Shown: positions 50,961-60,345, counted from the first letter of the stretch. The stretch is 64,000 bases of DNA from Halalkalicoccus sp. CGA53 (GCF_036429475.1 NZ_CP144125.1:2294001-2358000); one strand, 5' to 3'. A program made the numbers and translations. The notes: a model not told the origin generated them from the letters alone.

Positions 50961-52010
50961 ATGAGCCAACACTCCGAGTTCTCCCCCGGCGATCTCCGCA
51001 ACACCGGGATGCGTCTGAAACACGACCGGGAGTGGGACTACGAACTCGATCGGATCGTCGAGGCCGTCGCGGAGCGGGACGCCAGGACGGTCGGCCTGCA
51101 GTTCCCCGAGGGGCTGAAACGACGCGGCCCGAACGTGGCCGACGACCTCCGGGAGCTGCTCCCCGAGGGCGTGCGAGTCCTGATCTCCGGCCAGCCTTGT
51201 TACGGCGCCTGTGACCTCGATACCTACCTGCTGCGCCGGACCGACGTCTTCGTCCACTTCGGCCACAGCCCGATGAAGGAGTCCGAGAAGATCATCTACG
51301 TACCGCTCTTCTCTAACGTCGAGGTCGCCCCGATCATCGACGAGGCGCTCGGCGAACTGAGCGATCCGGGGGAGGACCCCGACGTCGGCCTCGTCACGAC
51401 CGCCCAGCACATGAACCGCTTTTCGGAGATGCGCGCACACCTCGAGCGGGTGGGATACACCGTCCACACCCGCCGGGGCGACGATCGGCTCACCCACGAG
51501 GGGCAGGTGCTCGGCTGTAACTACGCGAGCGCGGACATCCCCGCCGATCAGGTGCTCTACGTCGGTGGCGGGAAGTTCCACCCGCTCGGACTCGCGATGG
51601 AACACCCCGAGAAACGCGTCGTGATCGCCGACCCGGTGAACAACGTCGTGACGGTGGCGGACACGGAGAAGTTCCTCAAACAGCGCTACGGTGCCGTCCA
51701 CCGCGCGATGAGCGCGGACAAGTGGGGCGTCATCTTCTGTACGAAGATCGGACAGGGGCGGTGGGATATCGCCGAAAAGATCGTCGAGGAGAACGAGAAC
51801 GCCTACCTGATCACGATGGACGAGATCACGCCCGACAGGTTGAGAAACTTCGCGATGGACGCCTTCGTCAACACCGGCTGTCCCCGGATCACCACCGACG
51901 ACGGCCCGCGCTTTCACAAGCCGATGCTCACCCCCGGCGAGTACGAGATCGCGGTCGGGAACGAGCCGCTCGAATCGCTGGAATTTGACACCTTCCACGG
52001 CACCTGGTGA
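50961..52010 (+). CDS. dph2: diphthamide biosynthesis enzyme Dph2 (2-(3-amino-3-carboxypropyl)histidine synthase)
   Basis: 349 residues. It is the radical-type enzyme that transfers the aminocarboxypropyl group of SAM to a histidine of elongation factor 2. The three cluster-binding cysteines sit in GQPCYGACD (C80), VLGCNYAS (about 187) and NTGCPRIT (about 308), one in each of the three repeated domains. Length and order match archaeal Dph2. The long open frame upstream is a shadow; ATG 50961 gives the proper N-terminus. Confidence 0.94.
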   Translation: MSQHSEFSPGDLRNTGMRLKHDREWDYELDRIVEAVAERDARTVGLQFPEGLKRRGPNVADDLRELLPEGVRVLISGQPCYGACDLDTYLLRRTDVFVHFGHSPMKESEKIIYVPLFSNVEVAPIIDEALGELSDPGEDPDVGLVTTAQHMNRFSEMRAHLERVGYTVHTRRGDDRLTHEGQVLGCNYASADIPADQVLYVGGGKFHPLGLAMEHPEKRVVIADPVNNVVTVADTEKFLKQRYGAVHRAMSADKWGVIFCTKIGQGRWDIAEKIVEENENAYLITMDEITPDRLRNFAMDAFVNTGCPRITTDDGPRFHKPMLTPGEYEIAVGNEPLESLEFDTFHGTW

Positions 52011-52033
52011 GCGGGATCGGTACCTAAAGCAAA

Positions 52034-52040
52034 TTTTATA
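52034..52040 (+). promoter_or_regulatory. TATA box of the small membrane protein gene
   Basis: TTTTATA about 27 nt before ATG 52064; it supports the first of two in-frame start codons. Confidence 0.55.
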
Positions 52041-52063
52041 CATCAGCGATCTGAAAGACGTTT

Positions 52064-52453
52064 ATGACGACTCGCTCGGCCTCCGGCACGCCGTCGATGA
52101 CCGATCGTCTCGTGTACGCGCTCGCGGCGCTCGTCTTCGGGACCGCTCTCACGGTGGCGTCGATGGTCCTGATCGGTACGTTCGCGCTGATCGAACTCCT
52201 CGCGGCTTACACCGGGTCGGCACTGCTGTTCGGTGCTGGATTCACGCTCGCCGGTCGGTTCCTCGGTTCGGGACGAGTCAGCGTCGGAGCGCTCGTGACC
52301 GCGGTCGCGCTCCTCGCGGCGTGGCTGACCGTCGTCGTGCTGTCGAGAGTGGAACTGCTCGGTCCCGTCGCGAGCGTCGATCTGCTCGGACTCACCACTC
52401 TGCTCGCGCTCTCGTTTCTCGGCCTCTTCGCGCTCGTCGTCTGTGTCCACTGA
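52064..52453 (+). CDS. small integral membrane protein
   Basis: 129 residues with four hydrophobic segments (about 17-40, 44-65, 73-96 and 105-128) and hardly any loops. No known domain is recognised. A second in-frame start (MTDRLV, residue 12) is possible, but the promoter spacing favours the first. It is followed 69 bases later by another membrane protein and then volactin, all in one direction. Confidence 0.75.
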   Translation: MTTRSASGTPSMTDRLVYALAALVFGTALTVASMVLIGTFALIELLAAYTGSALLFGAGFTLAGRFLGSGRVSVGALVTAVALLAAWLTVVVLSRVELLGPVASVDLLGLTTLLALSFLGLFALVVCVH

Positions 52454-52522
52454 CCCCTCCCCATCACTGATTCCGACATCTAGCCCAAAGATATTGATAC
52501 GAGCGCTGGCATCGACTCCGTA

Positions 52523-53407
52523 ATGACCTCGACGGATCGCCTCGAATCACGCCTGTTCGAGCTGTACGGTCGGTACGTCGGCGAACCCGACGCCAGAACC
52601 GACGTCTACGCCGGCTTCGCGCTTTTCTTCGGCGCGCTCGCCGTCGGCGTCCTGGGACTCTCGGTCTTCCTCGCGAGCGCCGGCGTCGAGCGGGGCACGG
52701 GACTCTTCTGGAACCTCAGGGGGATCGCAGTCGTCCTCGCGCTGGTCGGGCTCCCCTCGCTCATGCTCTCGGTCGTCGTCCTCCTGCCGGTCGATCGGCG
52801 CGCGCTCTACGCCGCGGGCGGCGGCCTCACGGTCTGTCTTATCGCGCTCGCGGTGTTCGTCGCGGCCTACCCGAGCAACTGGAACGTCTCGGGGCAGGCG
52901 GACTACAGCGCACACGGGATCGCGCTCTACTCGGTCGGTCTCGCGGTGGTGGTCGCGGCGACCGGGGCGGCGCTCGTCGCCCACCACCTCGATCGGGTGC
53001 GTCCGGGCGATGAGGGTTCGGGAGAGCCTGGCGAGGAGGTGAGCGACGAACAGGTCGCCCGCGACATCGAGAGCGCGATGTCCGGCGTCGACCTCTCGTG
53101 GGGCGGCGTCTCGCGCCGGAAGACGAAACGGCTGCGGCTCACCGAGAGCGAGGAGGTCGACCGGTCGGGCTTCGACGGCGTCGAGGCGACCGCGACGCGC
53201 TCGTCCGGCTCGGGCGTCGACGACGCCGTCGCGAGCCTCCGCGGGCTCCAGGGCGGACGGACGAAGTCCGCGAGCGGCGGCGGCACCGAGAAACAGGCGA
53301 GCGCGCTGACCGAACTCCGCGAACGAAAGCGCATGGAGGCCCTGGCGACGGCCGAGCCCTCCCCCCTCTCCCGAATCGCCGACCGGATCAAGGCGCTTCT
53401 CCCCTGA
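52523..53407 (+). CDS. membrane protein with soluble C-terminal tail, upstream of volactin
   Basis: 294 residues. The N-terminal half has five or so hydrophobic segments (about 30-52, 68-92, 99-118, 135-160) and the C-terminal half is polar, with a basic patch (SRRKTKRLRL near 200) and a final amphipathic stretch (LSRIADRIKALLP). I recall haloarchaeal proteins of this form but not a proven function. Its tail could touch the cytoskeleton, since the next gene is the actin homolog, 57 bases downstream (inference). Confidence 0.78.
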   Translation: MTSTDRLESRLFELYGRYVGEPDARTDVYAGFALFFGALAVGVLGLSVFLASAGVERGTGLFWNLRGIAVVLALVGLPSLMLSVVVLLPVDRRALYAAGGGLTVCLIALAVFVAAYPSNWNVSGQADYSAHGIALYSVGLAVVVAATGAALVAHHLDRVRPGDEGSGEPGEEVSDEQVARDIESAMSGVDLSWGGVSRRKTKRLRLTESEEVDRSGFDGVEATATRSSGSGVDDAVASLRGLQGGRTKSASGGGTEKQASALTELRERKRMEALATAEPSPLSRIADRIKALLP

Positions 53408-53434
53408 ACAGATAATTCTTCTGTAGCAAGAAGA

Positions 53435-53442
53435 TTTATTAT
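53435..53442 (+). promoter_or_regulatory. TATA box of volactin
   Basis: TTTATTAT about 27 nt before ATG 53465. It gives volactin its own promoter. Confidence 0.55.
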
Positions 53443-53464
53443 CAATAGGTGTTAGAATCGCATC

Positions 53465-54511
53465 ATGGCCAAAGGACTAGACGTCGGCACCATGAACCTG
53501 CTCTCGGCGAAACAGGACGGCGAGGACACGCTGTTCGTCCAGCAGCGCAACTCCTTCGTCGAGATCGAGTACAGCGACATGGCCGAACAGATGCTCTCGC
53601 GCAGCGACGTACTCCACATCAAGAAGGACGACACGGTCTACGTCGTCGGCGACGACGCGCTCACGTTCGCGAACGTCTTCAACCGCGAGACGCGCCGACC
53701 GATGCACCACGGCATCCTCTCCTCGAGCGAGCGCTCGGCGATCCCGATGATCAAACTCATCACCGAACAGGTCGTCGGCGAGCCGAGCAGACCGGGCGAG
53801 AAGCTCTACTTCTCGAGCCCGGCGGACCCGATCGATTCGGAGCTCTCGACGCTCTATCACGAGAAGACCGTCCAGTCGTTCCTCGGCGACCTCGGCTACA
53901 GCCCCGAACCGATCAACGAGGCGATGGCCGTGATCTACTCCGAACTCGCGGACAACGACTTCACGGGATTGGGAATCAGCTTCGGCGCGGGCATGACGAA
54001 CGTCTGTCTCGCCTACTACGCGGTCCCGGTGATGACCTTCTCCGTCGCTCGTGGAGGCGACTGGATCGACGAACAGGCCGCACAGGCGACCGGTACCCCA
54101 GTGGACAAGGTCACCTCGATCAAGGAGGACGGCTTCGAACTCGACTTCCGGACCGACATCGGCGGCGTCGAGGGTGCGCTCGCCATCTACTACGAGAACT
54201 TACTCGACTACGTCATCGAGCACATCTCGCGCGAGGTCAACGACGAGGACGTCGAGGAAGGCCTCGACGTCCCGGTCGTCGTCACCGGCGGCACGTCGAG
54301 TCCCCGAGGGTTCGACGTGCTCTTCGAGGATCACCTGGAGAAGGCCTCGATACCGTTCTCGATCAGTCACGTCGAGCGGGCGCACGAACCGCTCTACAGC
54401 GTCGCCAGCGGCGCGCTGGTCGCGGCGCGATCCGACGAGGAACAGATGGGCGAGTACGAGACCGTCGGCGAGGACGAAGAAGCCGAGGCGGAAGCGCCCT
54501 CCGACGACTGA
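53465..54511 (+). CDS. volA: volactin, haloarchaeal actin homolog
   Basis: 348 residues. Actin-fold ATPase: phosphate-1 loop GLDVGTMNL (4-12), phosphate-2 loop [12 protein letters not shown] (about 167) and the adenosine motif [13 protein letters not shown] (about 270). The acidic tail after about 325 is a halophile extension. The sequence matches the haloarchaeal actin family that forms filaments and affects cell shape in Haloferax volcanii. The cytoplasmic filament should act with the membrane proteins encoded just before it. This window also encodes RdfA and Sph3. Confidence 0.82.
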   Translation: MAKGLDVGTMNLLSAKQDGEDTLFVQQRNSFVEIEYSDMAEQMLSRSDVLHIKKDDTVYVVGDDALTFANVFNRETRRPMHHGILSSSERSAIPMIKLITEQVVGEPSRPGEKLYFSSPADPIDSELSTLYHEKTVQSFLGDLGYSPEPINEAMAVIYSELADNDFTGLGISFGAGMTNVCLAYYAVPVMTFSVARGGDWIDEQAAQATGTPVDKVTSIKEDGFELDFRTDIGGVEGALAIYYENLLDYVIEHISREVNDEDVEEGLDVPVVVTGGTSSPRGFDVLFEDHLEKASIPFSISHVERAHEPLYSVASGALVAARSDEEQMGEYETVGEDEEAEAEAPSDD

Positions 54512-54682
54512 TCAGGTCCCCGCCCTGAACCGTTCGATCGCTTCGGCCCAGGACTCCGCTTCTACTCGCTCTCTCCGCTGGTCGACCTCCACGTCGGCGT
54601 ACCCACAGCCATCGCAGACGAGCGCCTCGCGTCCCTCGAAGCGCAGCCGCGAGAGCGCCCCACCACAGCGCGGACAGTCCAT
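54512..54682 (-). CDS. small zinc-ribbon protein
   Basis: 56 residues. Two CxxC pairs (CPRC at 3-6 and CDGC at 23-26) form a zinc ribbon similar to that of TFIIB-like small proteins, followed by a charged helix. It directly abuts the stop of volactin, convergent. Longer in-frame starts upstream lack protein-like composition. Function unknown; a DNA or RNA contact is possible. Confidence 0.78.
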   Translation of the reverse strand: MDCPRCGGALSRLRFEGREALVCDGCGYADVEVDQRRERVEAESWAEAIERFRAGT

Positions 54683-54755
54683 GACAGTCGGTGACGATCC
54701 GCGGGTAAATCTCCTCCGGCCACCGGAGGCGGCAGTTCGGATCTCGTTCTCCCCG

Positions 54756-55697
54756 CTAGCGTGGACGTGAGAACGCACCGCGCAGATCCGCTCCGACGGT
54801 CTCTAGCGCGTCGCTCGCGGCGTCGAACTGGTCGAGGAAGCTCACGAAGCCGTGGATCATCCCGTCGTAGCTGTCGTGCTCGACGGGCACCCCTGCCTCG
54901 CCCAGCCGGTCGGCGTACACCTCCCCCTCGTCGCGCAACGGGTCGAAGCCGGCGGTGATCACCGTCGCCGGCGGGAGTCCCGAGAGGTCGCGCGCGAGCA
55001 GCGGCGCCGCGTACTCGTTTCGTCGGTCGATCGCGCGTGGGAGATACTTCTCGACGTACCACCGGATGCTCTCGCGCTCGAGAAGGTAGCCCTGGGCGTT
55101 CTCCTCGTGGCTCTCGAACTCGTGGATCTCTGGCGCCGCGACCGCGGGGTAGATCAGCACCTGGTGCTCTAGCTCCGGGCCACCCCGGTCGCGTGCGAGC
55201 AGCGTCACCGCCGCCGAGAGGTTGCCCCCGGCGCTGTCGCCAGCGACCGCTACCCGCCCCGGATCGCAGTTGATCCGGTCGCCGAACTCGCTCGCCCACT
55301 CGACGGCGGCGTAGGCGTCCTCGACGGCCGCTGGAAACGGGTGTTCGGGCGCGAGGCGATAGTCGACCGAGAGCACCGCACACCCAGCGGCGTTCGACAG
55401 CGCCCGGCAGAGCGGGTCGTAGGTCTCTAGATCGCCGACGGTCCACCCACCGCCGTGCAGGTAGACGACGAGCGGGTGGTCCTCACCGACGGGTGCATAG
55501 AGTCGAACCGGGAGTTCGCCATCCGGCCCCCCGATCGAGAGGTCCTCCACGCGGTCGACGTCCTCCCGGGAGGCGTCGGCGAACAGCGTTCGGAGCCTTT
55601 CGCGTGCGTTTTCGACCGAGAGCGCCTGTGTCGGTGGCTGTCCCATCGCCTCGACGGTCTCGAGCAGCGCCGCCGCCTGTGGATCCAGGTCCGTCAT
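54756..55697 (-). CDS. alpha/beta hydrolase, hormone-sensitive lipase family
   Basis: 313 residues. Oxyanion motif HGGGW (81-85), nucleophile S155 in GDSAGG, catalytic Asp in AGFDPLRDEG (about 255) and His in MIHGF (about 285). This set defines the HSL/carboxylesterase family acting on short acyl esters. No signal peptide, so it is cytoplasmic. Start MTDLDPQAAALL. Confidence 0.91.
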   Translation of the reverse strand: MTDLDPQAAALLETVEAMGQPPTQALSVENARERLRTLFADASREDVDRVEDLSIGGPDGELPVRLYAPVGEDHPLVVYLHGGGWTVGDLETYDPLCRALSNAAGCAVLSVDYRLAPEHPFPAAVEDAYAAVEWASEFGDRINCDPGRVAVAGDSAGGNLSAAVTLLARDRGGPELEHQVLIYPAVAAPEIHEFESHEENAQGYLLERESIRWYVEKYLPRAIDRRNEYAAPLLARDLSGLPPATVITAGFDPLRDEGEVYADRLGEAGVPVEHDSYDGMIHGFVSFLDQFDAASDALETVGADLRGAFSRPR

Positions 55698-55767
55698 GTC
55701 CCTCCCTCCCGACCGGTCCTACTTAGTCCACCCTCCATCGGGTATTACTACTAGACATTGAGAAACG

Positions 55768-55777
55768 TTTTTATATG
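55768..55777 (+). promoter_or_regulatory. TATA box of the 127-residue protein gene
   Basis: TTTTTATATG about 26 nt before ATG 55798, one of the strongest boxes in the window. Confidence 0.6.
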
Positions 55778-55797
55778 CGTAACGAGTATGGCCGCGT

Positions 55798-56181
55798 ATG
55801 AGTACGACACGCGGTCCGATCGTCGAACGCTGCCGGCCGGAGGAAGCGACGGCGGTTCGCCTCCGCGGGACCGACCTCGACTCGACCGCACCCGAGTATC
55901 TGCGTGACCTGAAGTACGAACTCGCGGCCGAGGCGCTCGTCCCCGCCCGACTGACCGTCGAGGCGTGTTTCGCGGAGGACTGTTCGCTGTCGACCCAGCG
56001 GGAGGTCGAGCGGATCAGGGAACACGTCCGTGCCGCCGCGTTCCTCGGTGCGGGCACGCTCACGGTCGAGGTCGAGGAGGTCGCCGACGAGACGAAGGTC
56101 CGCCCCGCACTCGAAGCCTGTGCGGAGCGCGCCCGTCGCGAGGGCGTCAGCCTCGACCTCGACGGGCCGATCGCCCTGTAA
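55798..56181 (+). CDS. small conserved-looking protein of unknown function
   Basis: 127 residues, acidic alpha/beta. Two Cys-containing stretches (VEACFAEDCSLS near 58-69; ALEACAERARREG near 103) and alternating strands (GAGTLTVEVEEVAD) are visible. No membrane segment or known motif. A clear TATA box 26 nt before the ATG indicates a leaderless, well-expressed gene. I do not recognise the family. Confidence 0.72.
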   Translation: MSTTRGPIVERCRPEEATAVRLRGTDLDSTAPEYLRDLKYELAAEALVPARLTVEACFAEDCSLSTQREVERIREHVRAAAFLGAGTLTVEVEEVADETKVRPALEACAERARREGVSLDLDGPIAL

Positions 56182-56315
56182 GGGATCGAGACGAACGCGG
56201 CCGGGACCTGCCGGGGCCTTTGACTGTGTGGATCGGGAACATCCAACCCGACCGATCCAACGCTCGAAGCGCGAGCCACGAGGGATTTACCCGTGCGTCC
56301 TCTCCGGTGAGATAT

Positions 56316-56678
56316 ATGTGGACGATCGAGGAGCGGTTCGACACCGCCGAGGACGGGATCGAAATCGAGTTTCGGGCGCGGAGCGGGCGCGGTCCCTTCG
56401 CCGAGCGACTCGTCCCCGAGGACGCGGTGGTCACGATCCGGGAGGGTGCCGAGGGCCACAGCACGCTCGACAGCGTGAGCGGTGGGGCGGCCGGACGGAT
56501 CGAACGGCGCTGGGAGGCCGGCGAGGCGCTCCAGATCTCTATCATCCGCGAGGACGACGACTCGCTCCACGGGCGGGTGGTACCGGTCCCCGGGACGCGC
56601 GAGGAGTTCACCGTCGAGTGGTCGAAGTCGACGTTCCCCTCGAAACTCGGAGCGCTCTCGCGGCCGTCGGAGCTCTAG
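56316..56678 (+). CDS. small acidic protein of unknown function
   Basis: 120 residues, beta-rich composition: EIEFRARSGRGPFAERLVP, DAVVTIREGAEG, ALQISIIREDDDSLHGRVV. No Cys or membrane segment. The start at 56316 is the only early ATG. It lies between the preceding unknown gene and the methyltransferase, all on the plus strand. No function can be given. Confidence 0.65.
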   Translation: MWTIEERFDTAEDGIEIEFRARSGRGPFAERLVPEDAVVTIREGAEGHSTLDSVSGGAAGRIERRWEAGEALQISIIREDDDSLHGRVVPVPGTREEFTVEWSKSTFPSKLGALSRPSEL

Positions 56679-56715
56679 ACGATTCGTTTTACCGTTCCGG
56701 TTCGAACCCCTCCGA

Positions 56716-57342
56716 ATGAGAAAACGCTCGCTCGAACGCACGCTCTCGGTCCTCGAAGGCTTCTCCGATCCCGACGTCTCACTGGAGCAGTATCCGACCC
56801 CGGCGGGGATCGCGGCCCATCTCGTCCACCTCGCGGACGTGACCGGCGACCTCGGTGGGCCGGTCGTCGACCTCGGGTGTGGGACCGGGGTGCTCGCCAT
56901 CGGCGCGGCGCTCAGGGGGGCGAACCCCGTCATCGGCGTCGACGTCGATCGGGAGGCGCTCGCGACCGCGGTGGAGAACGAGCGGTGCGCCGGCGGCGGT
57001 ACCGAAATCGACTGGCTCTGTGGCGAGGTGGGGAGGATACCGCTCTGTCTGGAGGGTGCGACCGTCCTCACGAACCCGCCGTTCGGCGCACAGACCGGCT
57101 CCGAGGGCGCGGACAGGCCGTTTCTGGAGGTCGCATCGGAGATCGCTCGTGTCTCGTACTCGATCCACAACGCGGGGAGCCGGGCGTTCGTCGAAGCCTA
57201 CGCCTCTGCGCTCGGCGGTGAGCTCACCCACGCCTACGCGCTCTCGTTCGACCTCGACCGGCAGTTCGCCTTTCACACCGAGGAACGACGGTCGATCGAC
57301 GCCGAGTGTTTCAGGGTTCAGTGGTCCGGCGGCTCGCGGTAG
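56716..57342 (+). CDS. METTL5-like N6-adenine RNA methyltransferase
   Basis: 208 residues. SAM-binding motif VDLGCGTGVLAIGA (51-64) and catalytic NPPFG (about 119-123) identify an N6-adenine methyltransferase; together with the early LEQYPTPAGIAA start it matches the METTL5 family, whose eukaryotic member modifies small-subunit rRNA. An N-terminal extended frame is a shadow. The 3' end overlaps the end of the convergent rhomboid gene by 25 bases. Confidence 0.9.
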   Translation: MRKRSLERTLSVLEGFSDPDVSLEQYPTPAGIAAHLVHLADVTGDLGGPVVDLGCGTGVLAIGAALRGANPVIGVDVDREALATAVENERCAGGGTEIDWLCGEVGRIPLCLEGATVLTNPPFGAQTGSEGADRPFLEVASEIARVSYSIHNAGSRAFVEAYASALGGELTHAYALSFDLDRQFAFHTEERRSIDAECFRVQWSGGSR

Positions 57343-58946
57343 CGCTCTCTCGAGAACACCTCAACCTCGGTGCCGTCGGCGACGGCGAGCACCCGCTCGT
57401 CCTCGTCGACGAGGTCGATTCCGCCCGCGCTCACCGTCTCGTTCTCCGCCGGGATCGCGACCCGTTCCGTACCCTCCGGCCCGGTGACCTCCGCGTGGAA
57501 CTCGCCACCCTCGGAGACGACGCTCACCGTGTGGTCGGCGACGACGGGGTCAGCGGTCGAGGGGCCTGACTCGTAGGCGAGCGTCCTCCCGTCGGCGTCG
57601 TCGATCCACACCAGGTAGACGGTGTCGTTACCCGTCACTCTGTACCCCTCCCTCGTCACGGTGACCGGCTCGCTCCAGCCGATCCCGCCGACCCGGAACG
57701 TCACCTCGCCGTAAGTGGAGAGCTCGCGCTCGGAGACCTTCTCGCGCCAGATCTGACGCTCCTCGCTCGCGACGATCACACCGCTGGTGGTGACGTTCGT
57801 CGAGAGGCCGAACCCCTCGATCGGGAGCACGTTCACCATGCGGTTCTCGATCCCCTCGTCGTAGAAGACGAGGTAGTCGCCCGCTTCGACGCCCTCCCGC
57901 TCGACCGGCTCAATCACGTTCGCGTTCAGGAGCGTGCTGAACCCGCCCATCCCGACCAGCGAGAGACAGAGCACCACCACGGCGACCCGGTGGGCAGAGA
58001 TCCGACCACCGGGCCGGTCGCCCGCGACGACCGCCGCCGTGATAACGGTCGCGACGACGAGGACGAGCGCGACGCCGAGCGCGCGGAAGAGGACGAACGA
58101 CTCCGCCTCGAGGATCCACCAGAGCGCCCACAGCGAGAGCGAGGAGGCGACGAGCAGCGAGCCGACCCAGAGCCGGAGCGGGTCGGGTGCCTTGTCCCGA
58201 CGACGTAAGACGAGCGCGCCGAGCAGGACGCCGAGGAACAGCCCGAGTGCGTGGCCCTGGACCGCGACGCCGTACCAGGAGGGCCGCGAGACGACGACGA
58301 CCGTCTCCGCGACCGTGACGGGGTTCGTGAACGCGTCCATCGTCACCCGGACCACACCACGCGCGGTGAGCGCGACGACGGTGAGAAGCGGGTAGCGGAC
58401 GAGCGAGAAGCCGACGAACGCGAAGACCACGCCCGAGAAGCCGATCACCGGCCCCCAAGAGAAGAGCGCGGTCGCGAGTCCGACGAGAAAGACCCCGGCC
58501 GGGAAGACGACGAACGCCCGCACGTAGGGGTTCGTCCACGGCGTGGCGAACGTGCGCGTCCCGCGCTTTTGCGGGTAGTGAGAGAAGACGTACTCCGCGA
58601 GCGGGGCGAAGACGAGCGCGGAGGTGAGGTTGTTGACGAGGTGCGAGGGACTGGAGTGGGCGAATCCCGCGAAGAACCAGCCCGTGGGGTAGAAGATCGA
58701 CACGGCGGTGAACGCGCCGACGACCGGCCGGTTCCAGTGCCAGAACCCGCCCTGGACGAACAGGTAGACGCAGAGGACACCCGACAGGGAGACGAGCGTC
58801 CCCCAGGGGACGCCCATCACGAACCGCGATCGGAGCCGCGAGCCGACGTCGACCGACGCGAGCCGTGCGATCGACCAGAGCGAGCCCACGACCGCGGCTA
58901 CGACGAGCCCGCGCCAGGCGAGTTCGACGGCCGCCTCGGGAACCAT
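57318..58946 (-). CDS. rhomboid family intramembrane protease with large C-terminal domain
   Basis: 542 residues. The rhomboid core has the catalytic Ser in GFSGVVFAF (about residue 170) and His in VQGHALGLFLG (about 230), with six or more membrane segments before about residue 335. Residues about 345-542 are predicted soluble beta structure (FYDEGIENRM, VTFRVGGIGWSEPVTV, VYLVWIDDADGRT, ending DGTEVEVF), which probably lies outside the cell. This long extra domain is unusual for the family. The start MVPEAAVEL at 58946 replaces a longer frame of 22 residues. Confidence 0.86.
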   Translation of the reverse strand: MVPEAAVELAWRGLVVAAVVGSLWSIARLASVDVGSRLRSRFVMGVPWGTLVSLSGVLCVYLFVQGGFWHWNRPVVGAFTAVSIFYPTGWFFAGFAHSSPSHLVNNLTSALVFAPLAEYVFSHYPQKRGTRTFATPWTNPYVRAFVVFPAGVFLVGLATALFSWGPVIGFSGVVFAFVGFSLVRYPLLTVVALTARGVVRVTMDAFTNPVTVAETVVVVSRPSWYGVAVQGHALGLFLGVLLGALVLRRRDKAPDPLRLWVGSLLVASSLSLWALWWILEAESFVLFRALGVALVLVVATVITAAVVAGDRPGGRISAHRVAVVVLCLSLVGMGGFSTLLNANVIEPVEREGVEAGDYLVFYDEGIENRMVNVLPIEGFGLSTNVTTSGVIVASEERQIWREKVSERELSTYGEVTFRVGGIGWSEPVTVTREGYRVTGNDTVYLVWIDDADGRTLAYESGPSTADPVVADHTVSVVSEGGEFHAEVTGPEGTERVAIPAENETVSAGGIDLVDEDERVLAVADGTEVEVFSRERYREPPDH

Positions 58947-59036
58947 ACGATCTGACTGGAAGCGCGCGCGGTTATCGTTGTCGCCGGTGTAGGGAGCCAA
59001 CGTAAGGTTCAAACGCGCGACCGGCCAACTCCGCCC

Positions 59037-59324
59037 ATGGACTTACGCGTGCTCTCGCGGGAGGAGGGCTATCTCGAACTCGAGATCGGCGGCGAGGATC
59101 ACACGTTCATGAACGTGCTGAAGGGAACCTTACTCGACACCGACGGCGTCGCGGCGGCGACCTACGACGTGAACCCGGAGCAGTCCGGCGGCCAGACGGA
59201 CCCCGTCCTGATCCTGAAGACCGACTCGGGCGTCGACCCGCTCGACGCGCTCTCGGAGGCGACCATCGCGATCCAGGACCACATCGAGGAGTTCCGCGAC
59301 GCCTTCGACATCGCGCAGGCCTGA
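59037..59324 (+). CDS. rpoL: DNA-directed RNA polymerase subunit L (Rpo11)
   Basis: 95 residues. RNA polymerase assembly subunit related to eukaryotic RPB11 and bacterial alpha N-terminus. Family text: EIGGEDHTFMNVLKGTLLDT, the strand VAAATYDVNPEQSGGQTDPV, and VLILKTDSGVDPLDALSEA. It pairs with subunit D. The end is 82 bases from the convergent hisF stop. Confidence 0.96.
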   Translation: MDLRVLSREEGYLELEIGGEDHTFMNVLKGTLLDTDGVAAATYDVNPEQSGGQTDPVLILKTDSGVDPLDALSEATIAIQDHIEEFRDAFDIAQA

Positions 59325-59406
59325 TACGGACGGTCGTGACTGGTCACGGGTGATCGTCGACTCCTACTGGCGATCACCGGTACGGGACTACGATCGTCCC
59401 CGTGAC

Positions 59407-60222
59407 TCAGAGCCGAACCGGAACCCGCTTCTCGTCGAGGTAGGTTTTGACCTCCCCGATCGAGCACTCCCCGAAGTGAAAGATGGAGGCGGCGAGGGCG
59501 GCGTCCGCACCCGCGTCGACGAACGCCTCGCGCATGTGCTCGGGCCCGCCACAGCCCGAAGACGCGATCACCGGCGTCGAGACGGCGTCACAGACCGCCT
59601 TCGTCAGCGGGATGTCGTAGCCGTCTTTCGTACCATCCATATCGATCGAGTTGACGAACAGTTCGCCCGCCCCCCACGATTCGGCCTCCCTCGCCCACTC
59701 GACCACGTCGATGCCCGTCCCCTCGCGGCCGCCTTTCACCGTACACTCGAACCAGCAGGACTCGCCGTCGACCCGCTCGTAGTGCTCTCCCTCCCCGTCG
59801 AACCGGCGGCGGGCGTCGACCGAGATGACGATACACTGGTTGCCGAACGCCTCGGCTCCCTCGCCGATCAGTTCGGGTCGCTCCAGCGCGGCGGTGTTGA
59901 TCGAGACCTTGTCGGCGCCGGCCCTGAGCGTCTCCTTGATGTCCTCTCTCGTCCTGATCCCTCCGCCGACGGTGAGCGGGATGAACACTTCGTCGGCGAC
60001 TCTCGAAACCGTATCGAGCATCGTCTCCCGCCCCTCGGCGCTCGCAGTGATGTCGAGGAAGACGAACTCGTCGGCCCCACTCTCGTTGTACGCGCGGGCC
60101 ATCTCGACGGGGTCGCCGGTGTACTCTAGGTTCTCGAAGTTCACCCCGGTGTAGACCGCCGCCTCCCCGTCCTCGTTCAGGTCGACGTCGATACACGGGA
60201 TGATCCGCTTCGTGAGGGCCAT
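59407..60222 (-). CDS. hisF: imidazole glycerol phosphate synthase subunit HisF
   Basis: 271 residues, TIM barrel. It forms imidazole glycerol phosphate and AICAR in histidine synthesis, using ammonia from HisH. Catalytic Asp residues are in IPCIDVDL (about 12) and ISVDARRRF (about 135). Phosphate loops [12 protein letters not shown] (about 75-86) and [10 protein letters not shown] (about 225) are clear. A TATA-like minus-strand CTTTTTGC (60247-60254) stands 28 nt upstream. No other his gene is in the window. Confidence 0.97.
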   Translation of the reverse strand: MALTKRIIPCIDVDLNEDGEAAVYTGVNFENLEYTGDPVEMARAYNESGADEFVFLDITASAEGRETMLDTVSRVADEVFIPLTVGGGIRTREDIKETLRAGADKVSINTAALERPELIGEGAEAFGNQCIVISVDARRRFDGEGEHYERVDGESCWFECTVKGGREGTGIDVVEWAREAESWGAGELFVNSIDMDGTKDGYDIPLTKAVCDAVSTPVIASSGCGGPEHMREAFVDAGADAALAASIFHFGECSIGEVKTYLDEKRVPVRL

Positions 60223-60246
60223 TCGATCGAACTCGGCGGGGACACG

Positions 60247-60254
60247 GCAAAAAG
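60247..60254 (-). promoter_or_regulatory. TATA-like box of hisF
   Basis: Minus-strand CTTTTTGC centred about 28 nt before ATG 60222. Confidence 0.4.
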
Positions 60255-60268
60255 GGTCCGACCCGGGG

Positions 60269-60287
60269 ACCTAGAATGATACTAGGT
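60269..60287. promoter_or_regulatory. inverted repeat ACCTAG-N7-CTAGGT between hisF and the 31-residue ORF
   Basis: Perfect 6-base arms in the divergent gap, 47-65 bases upstream of the hisF ATG and 27 bases before the TATA box of the small ORF. A shared operator is plausible. Confidence 0.4.
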
Positions 60288-60313
60288 TCCATATAGGGTT
60301 GGGGCGGAAAGGA

Positions 60314-60320
60314 TTTATAC
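60314..60320 (+). promoter_or_regulatory. TATA box of the 31-residue protein gene
   Basis: TTTATAC about 29 nt before ATG 60346, correct for a leaderless transcript. Confidence 0.55.
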
Positions 60321-60345
60321 CGTGGCTCGCTCCGACGTGTCACAC

